Source of the DNA: Rikenellaceae bacterium
GTDB taxonomy: Bacteria > Bacteroidota > Bacteroidia > Bacteroidales > UBA932
Direction of reading: 5' to 3'
Assembly (NCBI GenBank): GCA_900771005.1
Contig: CAAGMI010000025.1
Coordinates: 1-32,784, forward strand
Length of the DNA stretch: 32,784 bases
Shown: positions 14,833 to 22,642 of the stretch, piece after piece
Position numbering within the stretch: position 1 is the first letter of the stretch
Layout: the number at the start of each line of letters is the position of its first letter
The notes under the pieces: generated by a model
The model's database searches: none
Seen by the model: the letters and a program-made list of their open reading frames with translations, nothing else
Told to the model about the DNA's origin: nothing
Made by a program: the position numbers and the translations under genes

Positions 14833-15660
14833 ATGGAAGATTTTGTTAAAACCATCCATAAATCAGCGGACTACATACAAAGTAAACTGGACGGCAGACA
14901 TCCGCTTGCGGGTATCATTCTCGGCAGCGGACTCGGAAAACTGGCGGACAAGATAGAAGATCCCGTGGTCATCCCATACAAGGACATTCCCGGGTTCCCG
15001 GTTTCAACGGCCATAGGGCATAAAGGCAATTTCATCTGTGGAGAACTGGGAGGCAAATGCGTCATAGCGATGCAGGGCCGTTTCCATCACTACGAAGGCT
15101 ATCCTACGAGTCTTGCCGCCATGCCGGTAAGAGTGATGAAACTTCTCGGCATAGAATATCTTTTCGTGTCAAATGCGGCGGGAGCCATCAATCAAAGCTA
15201 TGAAGTAGGCGACCTCATAATCATCAAGGATCACATCAACATGCTTCCGAATCCCCTCATCGGTCCCAATATGGATGAATTCGGAGCAAGATTCCCGGAT
15301 ATGACCTGTGCTTATGACATCGAGTTGCAGGACCTGGCTGAATCAATAGGGAAAGATATGGGACTGAAGCTTCAGAAAGGCGTATATCTGGGCAATCCGG
15401 GGCCATCGTATGAAACGCCGGCTGAAGTGAGGTATTATAAGGTCATAGGCGCCGACATAGTCGGAATGTCGACAATACCTGAAGTCATTGTCGCAAGACA
15501 CTGCGGAATAAGGGTATTCGGTATGTCCGTCATCACCAATGTCTCCAATATGACAAACAATGCCAAGATATTGAATGATGGCGACGATGTCGTCAAACAA
15601 GCCGACATAGCCGCCACCAAAATGACTGAGCTGTTCTCCAGGATTATCAGTTCTATTTAG
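14833..15660 (+). CDS. punA: Purine nucleoside phosphorylase (trimeric class I)
   Basis: This 275-residue enzyme matches the trimeric PNP/MTAP fold. It has the phosphate loop GSGLG (31-35), the RFHHYEGY segment (83-90), NPGPSYETPAEVR and VGMSTIPEVIVARHCG. Glu194 and Met212 align with human PNP Glu201 and Met219. Asn236 in SVITNVSNM aligns with human PNP Asn243, the 6-oxopurine determinant that is Asp in MTA phosphorylases. I therefore predict inosine, guanosine or methylthioinosine cleavage rather than direct adenosine or MTA cleavage. That fits a product of the deaminase 1 bp upstream. The gene ends in an 8-bp overlap with the convergent rny. Confidence 0.93.
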   Translation: MEDFVKTIHKSADYIQSKLDGRHPLAGIILGSGLGKLADKIEDPVVIPYKDIPGFPVSTAIGHKGNFICGELGGKCVIAMQGRFHHYEGYPTSLAAMPVRVMKLLGIEYLFVSNAAGAINQSYEVGDLIIIKDHINMLPNPLIGPNMDEFGARFPDMTCAYDIELQDLAESIGKDMGLKLQKGVYLGNPGPSYETPAEVRYYKVIGADIVGMSTIPEVIVARHCGIRVFGMSVITNVSNMTNNAKILNDGDDVVKQADIAATKMTELFSRIISSI

Positions 15661-17188
15661 CTATCGCAACAGAACGGGTTTCCCTGATTACAGTAATCTT
15701 CACCTGTCCAGGATAAGTCATCTCATCCTGGATTTTTTGTGCTATATCCGTTGACAGACGGGCTGCCTGCTCATCAGATACTTCTTCAGAGCCCACGATG
15801 ACGCGAAGTTCACGTCCGGCCTGAATTGCGTAAGACTTGGTTACGCCAGGATAAGAGGCTGCAAGATCCTCCATTCCTTTCAATCTCTTGATATAGCTTT
15901 CAATAACTTCCCTTCTGGCACCAGGACGGGCTCCGGAAATTGCATCGGCGACAAGCACGAGAGGAGAGATTATTGATGTCATCTCCATTTCCTCATGATG
16001 GGATCCGATAGCGTTCACAATCTCAGGACGTTCCTTGTACTGTTCCGCAAGTTTTGCACCAAGGAGTGCGTGAGGAAGTTCAGGTTCTTCTTCTGAAACC
16101 TTGCCGATATCATGAAGCAGACCAGCTCTCTTTGCCACATTAGGATTGAGTCCCAGTTCAGCAGCCATTATTGATGAGATATTGGCAACTTCCCTTGAGT
16201 GCTGAAGGAGGTTCTGACCATATGAACTTCTGTATTTCATGCGTCCAATCAGCTTCACAAGTTCGATGTTAAGTCCATGGATGCCGAGATCTATACAGGT
16301 GCGTTTTCCTGTTTCAAGAATCTCATCCTCAAGCTGTTTGCTTACTTTGGCGACAACTTCTTCGATACGTGCCGGATGGATCCTTCCATCAAGAACAAGC
16401 TGATGAAGGGAAAGTCTTGCCACCTCGCGGCGTACAGGATCGAAAGCGGACAACAGTATGGCATCAGGTGTATCGTCAACAACGATTTCAACTCCGGTTG
16501 CAGCCTCGAGCGCCCTGATGTTCCTTCCTTCCCTACCTATGATCCTTCCCTTGATTTCATCATTTTCAATCGGGAATGTAGATACGGCATTCTCAATGGC
16601 AGTTTCAGTGGCCGTACGCTGAATAGTGTTGATCACTATTCTCTTAGCCTCTTTGGCCGCATTGAGGCGAGCCTCATCCATAGTGTCGTTGATGTAGGCC
16701 TGGGCTTCCGTACGAGCCTGAGCCTTCATATTTTCTACGAGTACGTTCTTTGCCTCCTCGGCGCTCATTCCGGCTATAGCTTCAAGCTGTTTGTTTACCT
16801 GGTTGGTGAGTTTTGCCAGTTCCTCTTCCTTCACCTTGTAGGCTTCCCTCTGAGCATTGATCTGGCCTCTTTCAGAATCTATCTGATGCTGCTGACGGCC
16901 AAGTTCCGAAGCCTGATCCTTGAGCTGGTTCTCACGGTTGCGGAGATTGTTCTCCCTGTCACGCAGTTCATTGTTGCGTGCATTGACCTTTTCCTCATGC
17001 TCGCTTTTAAGCTGGTAGAACTTCTCCTTAGCCTGCATGATTTTTTCCTGCTTGATTTTCTCGGCATCAAGTTTTGCCTTTTCCACGATAGCGTCAGCAC
17101 GGCCTTTGGATACTGACCTGTTGACTAATATGTAAACTGCCAGGGCGGCTACTGCGCCCAAAGCGGCAGCGATAATGTAAGATAACAT
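15653..17188 (-). CDS. rny: Ribonuclease Y
   Basis: RNase Y is a membrane-anchored endoribonuclease that initiates mRNA decay. The 511-residue product has one N-terminal transmembrane helix (about 2-22), a long charged coiled coil (about 28-190) and a KH domain with GRIIGREGRNIR (214-225). An HD domain with LLHDIGKV (His359, Asp360) and a conserved C-terminal domain ending VTVIRETRSVAIAK complete it. It lies downstream of zapA and a structured RNA. A strong intrinsic terminator occurs 22 bp before its ATG, so it may depend on read-through or on its own promoter. No clear TAnnTTTG box is visible right upstream. Confidence 0.95.
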   Translation of the reverse strand: MLSYIIAAALGAVAALAVYILVNRSVSKGRADAIVEKAKLDAEKIKQEKIMQAKEKFYQLKSEHEEKVNARNNELRDRENNLRNRENQLKDQASELGRQQHQIDSERGQINAQREAYKVKEEELAKLTNQVNKQLEAIAGMSAEEAKNVLVENMKAQARTEAQAYINDTMDEARLNAAKEAKRIVINTIQRTATETAIENAVSTFPIENDEIKGRIIGREGRNIRALEAATGVEIVVDDTPDAILLSAFDPVRREVARLSLHQLVLDGRIHPARIEEVVAKVSKQLEDEILETGKRTCIDLGIHGLNIELVKLIGRMKYRSSYGQNLLQHSREVANISSIMAAELGLNPNVAKRAGLLHDIGKVSEEEPELPHALLGAKLAEQYKERPEIVNAIGSHHEEMEMTSIISPLVLVADAISGARPGARREVIESYIKRLKGMEDLAASYPGVTKSYAIQAGRELRVIVGSEEVSDEQAARLSTDIAQKIQDEMTYPGQVKITVIRETRSVAIAK

Positions 17189-17209
17189 ATATATAGTTGT
17201 TTAAATGTC

Positions 17210-17241
17210 AAAAAAAGGCACCTGCATGAGCAGTTGCCTTT
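17210..17241 (-). terminator. Intrinsic terminator between the zapA-linked RNA and rny
   Basis: On the minus strand AAAGGCA and TGCCTTT form a 7-bp stem, extended by an inner CTGC-TCAT-GCAG hairpin and followed by seven T residues (17216-17210). It ends the upstream RNA and lies in what would be the rny leader. Confidence 0.85.
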
Positions 17242-17248
17242 GTATTAA

Positions 17249-17400
17249 AGCCGTCAGCCGAACTTTCAGAAAAGACTTCTGATAAGATTTGGGCTCCGTC
17301 ACATATCAGGTTTCCGGCTTATAGCCGGCCTGCCATCCTTGCATCGAGTTGACCCAGTTCCTTTGGAACTTGTTGTTTTCAGAAGATGGGCCTGACGGCT
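17249..17400 (-). ncRNA. ssrS: Structured RNA downstream of zapA, probable 6S RNA
   Basis: The element is closed by 9-bp terminal arms: AGCCGTCAG (17400-17392) pairs with CTGACGGCT (17257-17249). A second helix pairs CTTCTGA (17385-17379) with TCAGAAG (17282-17276). Two internal hairpins are perfect: AGTTCC-AAA-GGAACT (17370-17356) and CCGGCT-ATA-AGCCGG (17328-17314), the latter extended by CAGG/CCTG. A long rod with an open centre, directly beside zapA, fits 6S RNA, the global RNA-polymerase regulator, which also neighbours zapA in Enterobacteria. The 5' arm starts at the zapA stop codon, with no promoter box in front, suggesting processing from the zapA transcript. At about 152 nt, or about 190 with the terminator, it fits. 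A cis-regulatory leader for rny is the alternative. Confidence 0.68.
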
Positions 17401-17683
17401 ACTTGTCCTTCAGATAGTCAGCAGTCTGATTGGCAAACTCCTCCACTTCCTGAGAGAGCTTTGAATAGCGTCTCTCGGCTGTAAGACGGGCCATAGTCTC
17501 ATTCAGAGTCACAAAAGTCAGTTTGTCTGCTAGAGTCCTGTCCGGGAACTTTTCGTCATACTTGGACAGGACGGAATTGATTTCCTCCGCTGCCAGGCGC
17601 ATAATCTGCTCCATCTCGGGGCTTTTGGCCTTGAGAGCATATTCCTTGCCTGCAATTTTCAGTGTAATGTTCTGTTCCGGCAT
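17399..17683 (-). CDS. zapA: Cell division protein ZapA
   Basis: ZapA binds and bundles FtsZ at the division ring. The 94-residue product has the N-terminal ITLKIAGKEYALKAKSPEMEQIMRLAAEEIN layout of the family (positions about 5-37), followed by a long C-terminal coiled coil (about 50-90). The ATG at 17683 is preferred because it follows the upstream stop by 2 bp and gives the typical MPEQNITLKI start. The stop codon overlaps the 5' arm of the structured RNA downstream. Confidence 0.92.
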   Translation of the reverse strand: MPEQNITLKIAGKEYALKAKSPEMEQIMRLAAEEINSVLSKYDEKFPDRTLADKLTFVTLNETMARLTAERRYSKLSQEVEEFANQTADYLKDK

Positions 17684-17685
17684 AA

Positions 17686-17961
17686 TCAATCCTCAAGCAG
17701 TGAAATGCATTTGTCAATCTCACGAATGAGCTTGTCAATACGTTCCTTTGCGACAGTATTGTCTCCCCCCTGGTTGGAGGTAAAAACGCTTGAAAGCTTC
17801 AGACTATCTATCTGTTGGTTTAATTCTGCAATCTGCTCTTTACAGGTCTTCAGAGACTCCTCTTTCTGGGAGAGCAGTCCTTCGAGCGAATCCGCACGCT
17901 GTTTCTGTTCCTCATAAAGAGCGACTATCCTGGCGAAATTTTCTTTAATTCCTTCAAGCAT
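17686..17961 (-). CDS. Small coiled-coil protein upstream of ZapA
   Basis: The 91-residue protein consists of two predicted coiled-coil stretches (about 5-55 and 68-91) separated by a Ser/Gly-rich break (SSVFTSNQGGDN). It has no signal peptide or membrane segment. Its position 2 bp upstream of zapA in one transcription unit suggests a divisome role comparable to the coiled-coil protein ZapB. I see no sequence feature that proves homology, so the role is inferred from position only. A -7 box lies upstream at 17988-17995. Confidence 0.75.
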   Translation of the reverse strand: MLEGIKENFARIVALYEEQKQRADSLEGLLSQKEESLKTCKEQIAELNQQIDSLKLSSVFTSNQGGDNTVAKERIDKLIREIDKCISLLED

Positions 17962-17987
17962 CTCTTCGTCTCATTAACCTAATCATG

Positions 17988-17995
17988 CAAATTTA
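17988..17995 (-). promoter_or_regulatory. -7 box for the coiled-coil/zapA unit
   Basis: TAAATTTG on the minus strand matches TAnnTTTG, 26 nt before the ATG at 17961 and just past the stop of the AraC-type gene. It indicates that the division genes are transcribed separately from that regulator. Confidence 0.5.
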
Positions 17996-18004
17996 ACAAA
18001 AAAA

Positions 18005-18448
18005 TTATTTATTCAAAACACGCCACTGCGATGGAGAACAACCTGCAACTTCAGTGAACTGGCGCCTGAAATTCGACTTGTCCCTTATGCCTACGAGTGT
18101 CGCAACGTGAGACAAAGGCATATCAGGCGCAGTTACCAGTATGCGTTTGGCTTCTTTAATACGCAGTTCCTTCTTGAGTTTCCTGAACCCGCCTTCACAG
18201 TAGGATTCAAAGAACATTACCAGCTGGTTCTCTGATATCCCCAGTTCCCAAGACAGGGATTTAAGATTACACTCGCAGGAGCAGTAGCCTTTTCTGGCGA
18301 TCCAGCCCGCCACCGCCACGCTTGTCCTGATGTCCAGTTCCTCTTGGAAATCTTTGTCTTTTACCTTGAATGCAATGCCAAGATAATGCTTTGATCTGAC
18401 CAGTTTCATTCTGCCAAGCAGACCAAGTTTTTTAGTTTTTTTCTTCAT
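18005..18448 (-). CDS. Stand-alone AraC-type HTH protein
   Basis: The 147-residue product has a very basic N-terminus (KKKTKKLGLLGRMKLVRSK) and two helix-turn-helix units characteristic of AraC DNA-binding domains. The first is around NLKSLSWELGISENQLVMFF (61-80). The second is around MPLSHVATLVGIRDKSNFRRQF (110-131), ending in the typical GCSPSQWR. No ligand-binding or response-receiver domain is present. A CSCEC cysteine cluster (56-60) just before the first HTH is unusual and could bind metal or sense redox state; that is speculation. The ATG at 18448 is used; the frame is open to 18520 but that would overlap the ffh start. It is divergent from ffh with only 31 bp between start codons. Targets are unknown. 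Confidence 0.78.
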   Translation of the reverse strand: MKKKTKKLGLLGRMKLVRSKHYLGIAFKVKDKDFQEELDIRTSVAVAGWIARKGYCSCECNLKSLSWELGISENQLVMFFESYCEGGFRKLKKELRIKEAKRILVTAPDMPLSHVATLVGIRDKSNFRRQFTEVAGCSPSQWRVLNK

Positions 18449-18464
18449 AGTGGTATAATTGTTA

Positions 18465-18472
18465 TAAATTTG
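18465..18472 (+). promoter_or_regulatory. -7 box for ffh, 7 nt from its ATG
   Basis: TAAATTTG matches TAnnTTTG. Only CGGAACT separates it from the ffh ATG at 18480, implying a leader of a few nucleotides at most. Confidence 0.5.
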
Positions 18473-18479
18473 CGGAACT

Positions 18480-19802
18480 ATGTTCGAAAATTTATCAGAA
18501 AGACTTGAGCGCTCGTTCAAAATACTGAAGGGCGAAGGGAAGATTACCGAGATAAACGTAGCAGAGACAATAAAGGAAATCCGCCGTTCCCTGCTGGATG
18601 CCGATGTAAGTTACAAGGTCGCAAAGGAATTCTGTGACAGAGTCAAGCAGAATGCCATGGGGCAGAATGTGCTGACTGCGGTCAAGCCTCAGCAGATGAT
18701 GGTAAAGATCGTGCATGACGAACTTGCCGAGTTCATGGGCAGCGACAATGCGGAAATCAATGTCAAGGGCTCCCCTGCCGTTGTTCTGGTAGCCGGATTG
18801 AACGGTTCCGGAAAAACCACTTTCAGCGCCAAGCTCGCTAACCGGCTGCGGCTCAAAAAAGGGATGAGAGTCCTCCTTGCAGCCTGTGACACATTCAGGC
18901 CGGCGGCGATAGAACAGCTCAAGACACTCGGAGAGCAGATACATATACCTGTCTATACTGAAGACGGTGTCAAAGACCCTATCACAATCGCCAGAAATGC
19001 CGTATTGCAGGCAAAGAAGGACGGTACCGCAGTGGTGATCATAGATACTGCAGGACGGCTTGCGGTGGACAAGGAACTGATGGATGAGATATCAAGCCTC
19101 CATAGCGCGCTCAATCCTACTGAAACGCTGTTCGTCGTAGATGCGATGACAGGACAGGACGCAGTGGAAACGGCAAAGGCATTCAACGAAGCCGTTGATT
19201 TTGACGGAGTCGTGCTGACGAAGATGGACGGAGACACCAGAGGTGGTGCAGCCCTGTCAATAAAGGCTGTTACCGGCAAGCCTATCAAGTTCATCGGATC
19301 TGGAGAAAAGATGGACGCGATTGATATCTTCTATCCGAAAAGGATTGCTGACAGGATTCTCGGCATGGGCGATGTCGTCAGCCTCGTGGAAAAGGCTCAG
19401 GAACAATACGATGAGAAGGAGGCCAGGGAGCTGAAGAAGAAAGTTATAAAGAATCAGTTCACTCTCAACGATTTCTATGCCCAGATACAGCAGGTCAAGA
19501 AGATGGGCAACGCCAAGGACCTGATGGGGATGCTCCCCGGTATGGACAAGGCCCTAAAAGACGTAGACATACCTGATGACGCGTTCAAAAGCACAGAATC
19601 AATCATCCTTTCCATGACTCCTTACGAAAAGGACCATCCGGAAGTGATCAATATGTCCAGAAGACGCAGGATAGCGGCTGGAAGCGGCACCACGGTAGAT
19701 GACGTCAACAAACTTCTCAAGCAGTTCGAAGGCAGCAGGAAAATGATGAAGATGGCCATGGACGGATCCCTGGCCAACAGACTCAAGAACTTCCGCGGCT
19801 AA
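18480..19802 (+). CDS. ffh: Signal recognition particle protein Ffh
   Basis: Ffh is the SRP GTPase that binds 4.5S RNA and hydrophobic signal sequences for co-translational targeting. The 440-residue product shows an N domain (about 1-90) and a GTPase domain with G1 GLNGSGKT (106-113), DTFRPAA, DTAGRL (189-194) and TKMDGD (247-252). A Met-rich M domain follows (about 300-440, with NDFYAQIQQVKKMGNAKDLM and MSRRRRIAAGSG). The start MFENLSERLERSFKILKG is the family norm, so the unusually short leader is not a start-codon error. The stop codon overlaps the convergent nucleotidase gene by 4 bp. Confidence 0.97.
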   Translation: MFENLSERLERSFKILKGEGKITEINVAETIKEIRRSLLDADVSYKVAKEFCDRVKQNAMGQNVLTAVKPQQMMVKIVHDELAEFMGSDNAEINVKGSPAVVLVAGLNGSGKTTFSAKLANRLRLKKGMRVLLAACDTFRPAAIEQLKTLGEQIHIPVYTEDGVKDPITIARNAVLQAKKDGTAVVIIDTAGRLAVDKELMDEISSLHSALNPTETLFVVDAMTGQDAVETAKAFNEAVDFDGVVLTKMDGDTRGGAALSIKAVTGKPIKFIGSGEKMDAIDIFYPKRIADRILGMGDVVSLVEKAQEQYDEKEARELKKKVIKNQFTLNDFYAQIQQVKKMGNAKDLMGMLPGMDKALKDVDIPDDAFKSTESIILSMTPYEKDHPEVINMSRRRRIAAGSGTTVDDVNKLLKQFEGSRKMMKMAMDGSLANRLKNFRG

Positions 19803-21520
19803 AACATCAATCCGAAATCGGAGTCTATCTTCTCCAAAGACGATTCGGGGACAAAGGACCATTCCCCTATCATATCCTTGTCACTGAAATCGGAGACCGT
19901 TACATTCCCTTTCTCACAGAAGAATCTGTAGATCATTTCACGGATTTCAGGGTATTTGGCGACTATGCGTTCTGACATTTGAGCATCGGACAGACCGGCG
20001 CCCACCGAAATATGGCCGCCGCCTCCGGAAGCCCTGTAGGATGTCATGGCGACGTTGTACATCACATCATCCCTGAATTCCGACCCGTCGGCGAGAGAAG
20101 ATATGTCGATCCTTGAGCCGAAAGGCCTGGTCACGTCAACCGTATAGTTGATTCCTGCGCATGAATCAAAATTATAGCTTCTGTTCACGAAAGACCATCT
20201 GGACTGGCCCGTGCGCGGATCGTCTTCCTCACTGATTCTCAGCACATGATCCCCCGATGACTGAATCCACCCTTCATACGAGTATTCCAGCACGGACTTA
20301 ATCTCCTTTCCGCTCAGAGAGACAACGAACAGCTGGTTCTCGTATGGATATATCGTAAACATATCATTGTAAAGGAGCTTGCCTTCCCTTATGATTCCGT
20401 TGTAAGTGAGGGGTGCCGCAAAAGAAAGCTGTACCTCCGGCACGGAAAGCTGTACAGTATGGAGAAGATTCATATACGGACACATACCCTTGTATGAATC
20501 CCTGGTGAACAATGTCTGGGAGATGGATCCCACTTCCTGCAGCGTGAAAGCCTTCACCTTGAGATAATCGGGATAAAAAGCATTGCGCATCACGGTATCG
20601 ACATCCCTGCGGTCTATCTTGACCAGGTTCACACTAGATGACTTTGAAACTGCCTTGCCCTTCATCACTTCCACAGATATCTCGGCGTGTCCCACATATG
20701 ATGACTTGCTGCCTGCATTCGACATTATCACGCTGTCGGTAAGAGCAGTATACGGACTATGATCGTGTGCGCATATCACATAATCCACGCCGCGTAAGGT
20801 CTTGAACATATCCAGCCCCTGATTCTCAAGTTGCTTTCCGTCACCGTCCCCAGTGCCGGAATGGGCGGCTACTATCACGACATCAGGCTTGACTTTCGCT
20901 GAAATCCTGTCAACGGTATTCTGGACGAAAGGCAGGAGGGATTCGAACTCCATCCCGCTCCATACCTCCTCATCGAGCCAGGCCGGGATATTAGGATTCG
21001 TAAATCCGAATACAAGTACCTTGAGACCGGATTTCTTGAAGACCTTATACTGCTGAAAGTATGGCTTCGAGCTTTTCACGTCCATCGCATTCCCACCCAG
21101 AAAGGCCACACCTCTTTCCTTCAGCTCACGTGCCACCCTATCGAAAACAGCATGACCGGTCTCGATGTCGTGATTGCCGACGCAAACCACATCATAGCCC
21201 ATATACCCTGCGATACGCGGGAAAAGATGCGGTTCATCCGTAGCGATATAATTGAAATAATAAGGAGCATTGTCCCCCTGCAGGCAGTCCCCACCGTCTA
21301 TCAAAAGGAGATTTTCTTCCCCAACCTCATTCCTGATGCTGTCAACATAATGATTGACGGCGAAAATATTGTTCCGGATGTTTCCATCCACATAAGTACT
21401 GTCAAACCATGCGCCATGCACATCATTCGTGGAGATAACGTGAAGTGTATGCACACCATCAGCGGGCGCTGAGCAGGATGCGAGCGCCAAGGCCAAAAAG
21501 GCGGGAATCAATCTTTTCAT
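19799..21520 (-). CDS. UshA-like 5'-nucleotidase / metallophosphatase lipoprotein
   Basis: The 573-residue protein has an N-terminal calcineurin-like metallophosphatase domain with STNDVHG, IDGGDCLQG, VGNHDIE, AAHSGTGDGDG and ICAHDHSPY. A C-terminal 5'-nucleotidase substrate-binding domain follows (about 330-540, with YPYENQLFVVSLSGKEIKSVLEYS and SYRASGGGGH). Such enzymes dephosphorylate nucleotides outside the cytoplasm so that nucleosides can be taken up. MKRLIPAFLALALASC provides a lipobox at Cys16, so it is membrane-anchored rather than soluble like E. coli UshA. The ATG at 21520 overlaps the stop of the upstream barrel gene (ATGA), coupling the two. Substrate range is not readable from sequence. 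Confidence 0.9.
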   Translation of the reverse strand: MKRLIPAFLALALASCSAPADGVHTLHVISTNDVHGAWFDSTYVDGNIRNNIFAVNHYVDSIRNEVGEENLLLIDGGDCLQGDNAPYYFNYIATDEPHLFPRIAGYMGYDVVCVGNHDIETGHAVFDRVARELKERGVAFLGGNAMDVKSSKPYFQQYKVFKKSGLKVLVFGFTNPNIPAWLDEEVWSGMEFESLLPFVQNTVDRISAKVKPDVVIVAAHSGTGDGDGKQLENQGLDMFKTLRGVDYVICAHDHSPYTALTDSVIMSNAGSKSSYVGHAEISVEVMKGKAVSKSSSVNLVKIDRRDVDTVMRNAFYPDYLKVKAFTLQEVGSISQTLFTRDSYKGMCPYMNLLHTVQLSVPEVQLSFAAPLTYNGIIREGKLLYNDMFTIYPYENQLFVVSLSGKEIKSVLEYSYEGWIQSSGDHVLRISEEDDPRTGQSRWSFVNRSYNFDSCAGINYTVDVTRPFGSRIDISSLADGSEFRDDVMYNVAMTSYRASGGGGHISVGAGLSDAQMSERIVAKYPEIREMIYRFFCEKGNVTVSDFSDKDMIGEWSFVPESSLEKIDSDFGLMF

Positions 21521-22596
21521 AGATTGAATGTCAGACTGAGTACCTGCTGCCAACCACGGAAGAAGCTGAGCGACTTTGTAGGATTGGCGAAATGGAAGTC
21601 AAACGCAAGCTTGACATTCACCCAGGAAGCGATATCGCGGGAATAATATATTTCCGCCCTGTCGTAGAATGAGAATTCATTTATCCTGGTATGGTAGAAT
21701 GCCTTGGCAAAATAAAGATTGCCTGCATAGAAATCGTCATTGTATGAATACGAGTAGAAAGGCATCAGGTCATTGCCAAAATAGAATGTATTCTCGACAC
21801 CAAGACCCCAGTTGGATATGTGCTGGACGAGACTTGCACCGCCAGGCATCTCGACATCTCCGAAGCCCAGATCATGCTGGTAGGTCTGGATCCATCCGAA
21901 CAGAAGGTCGAAGCGGTCCAAACCGATCTTCGGGGAATACTTGATGTATGGATTCACCATACCGTAAAGGACCGTATTCGGGGCCAACTCGGATTCACCG
22001 AAATAATAGAATCTTCCGCCCCAGCCGAAAGAAAGTGGACCGGCAAAGTTCCAATCACCCGCTGTCATCGCCTGGAACCTCATACGTTCATTGGTTTGCT
22101 TAAGGGAAAGCATATCCGCACCGAACTCGGCGTAAAACTTGCGTGTACGGTATTTCAGATAGAAACCGTCAAAGAAACGGTCATTGAACAAATTATGGTC
22201 GCTGAAGAAAGCGTGGTCATAGAATCCTTCCGAAAACGTACGCGGGAAAGCTCCGACTATAGCGGAGAAAGTGCCGTCATCCGTCTTGGCTTCAAGATTG
22301 TAATAGAACAGGATTTCTGTCGCGCTGTCGAATTTGGTTTTCACGCCAAGATCCTTTCTGAGGTCCAGTCCTATCATGATGCGATGTGTCACATCTTCCG
22401 AATTGTCCAACTTGAGACCCAGCCAAGGTGTCAGCACGGCGGAATTTATCATTGTGGACTGTTCGAACATATCCTTCGACATTCCATAACTGCCGTTATT
22501 GAACAGATACTTGAAATTAACGTCATAATCAAACTTCTGGGCATTCGCAACGATTGCGGAAAAAGCCAGCAACAAAGAAATTACAATCCTTTTCAT
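21517..22596 (-). CDS. Outer-membrane beta-barrel protein of unknown function
   Basis: The 359-residue product has a clear signal peptide (MKRIVISLLLAFSAIVANAQ). It continues with alternating amphipathic strands dense in Tyr, Phe and Trp over the whole length, for example FYLKYRTRKFYAEFGADM and FGWGGRFYYFGESEL, ending in the strand VLSLTFNL. This is the pattern of an outer-membrane barrel of about 14-18 strands. I do not recognise a named family. It is the first gene of a two-gene unit, translationally coupled to the nucleotidase lipoprotein, so a pore or anchor role for that enzyme is a reasonable inference. No TAnnTTTG box is visible in the 46 bp before it. Confidence 0.78.
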   Translation of the reverse strand: MKRIVISLLLAFSAIVANAQKFDYDVNFKYLFNNGSYGMSKDMFEQSTMINSAVLTPWLGLKLDNSEDVTHRIMIGLDLRKDLGVKTKFDSATEILFYYNLEAKTDDGTFSAIVGAFPRTFSEGFYDHAFFSDHNLFNDRFFDGFYLKYRTRKFYAEFGADMLSLKQTNERMRFQAMTAGDWNFAGPLSFGWGGRFYYFGESELAPNTVLYGMVNPYIKYSPKIGLDRFDLLFGWIQTYQHDLGFGDVEMPGGASLVQHISNWGLGVENTFYFGNDLMPFYSYSYNDDFYAGNLYFAKAFYHTRINEFSFYDRAEIYYSRDIASWVNVKLAFDFHFANPTKSLSFFRGWQQVLSLTFNL

Positions 22597-22612
22597 AATC
22601 CGCTAATTTAGT

Positions 22613-22620
22613 TATTTTTG
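22613..22620 (+). promoter_or_regulatory. -7 box for the GSCFA gene
   Basis: TATTTTTG matches TAnnTTTG, 22 nt before the ATG at 22643, in the 46-bp gap shared with the divergent barrel gene. Confidence 0.5.
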
Positions 22621-22642
22621 TACTGATAGCAATAGCAGCGAT

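Noticed and set aside
16277..17116. A 279-codon plus-strand open frame opposite rny, hydrophobic in places
   Set aside because: The hydrophobic stretches arise from reading the antisense of the charged RNase Y coiled coil; no gene-like start or family.
21820..22611. A 263-codon plus-strand open frame opposite the barrel gene
   Set aside because: The minus-strand product has a signal peptide and barrel pattern; the plus-strand product has neither a family nor a promoter.
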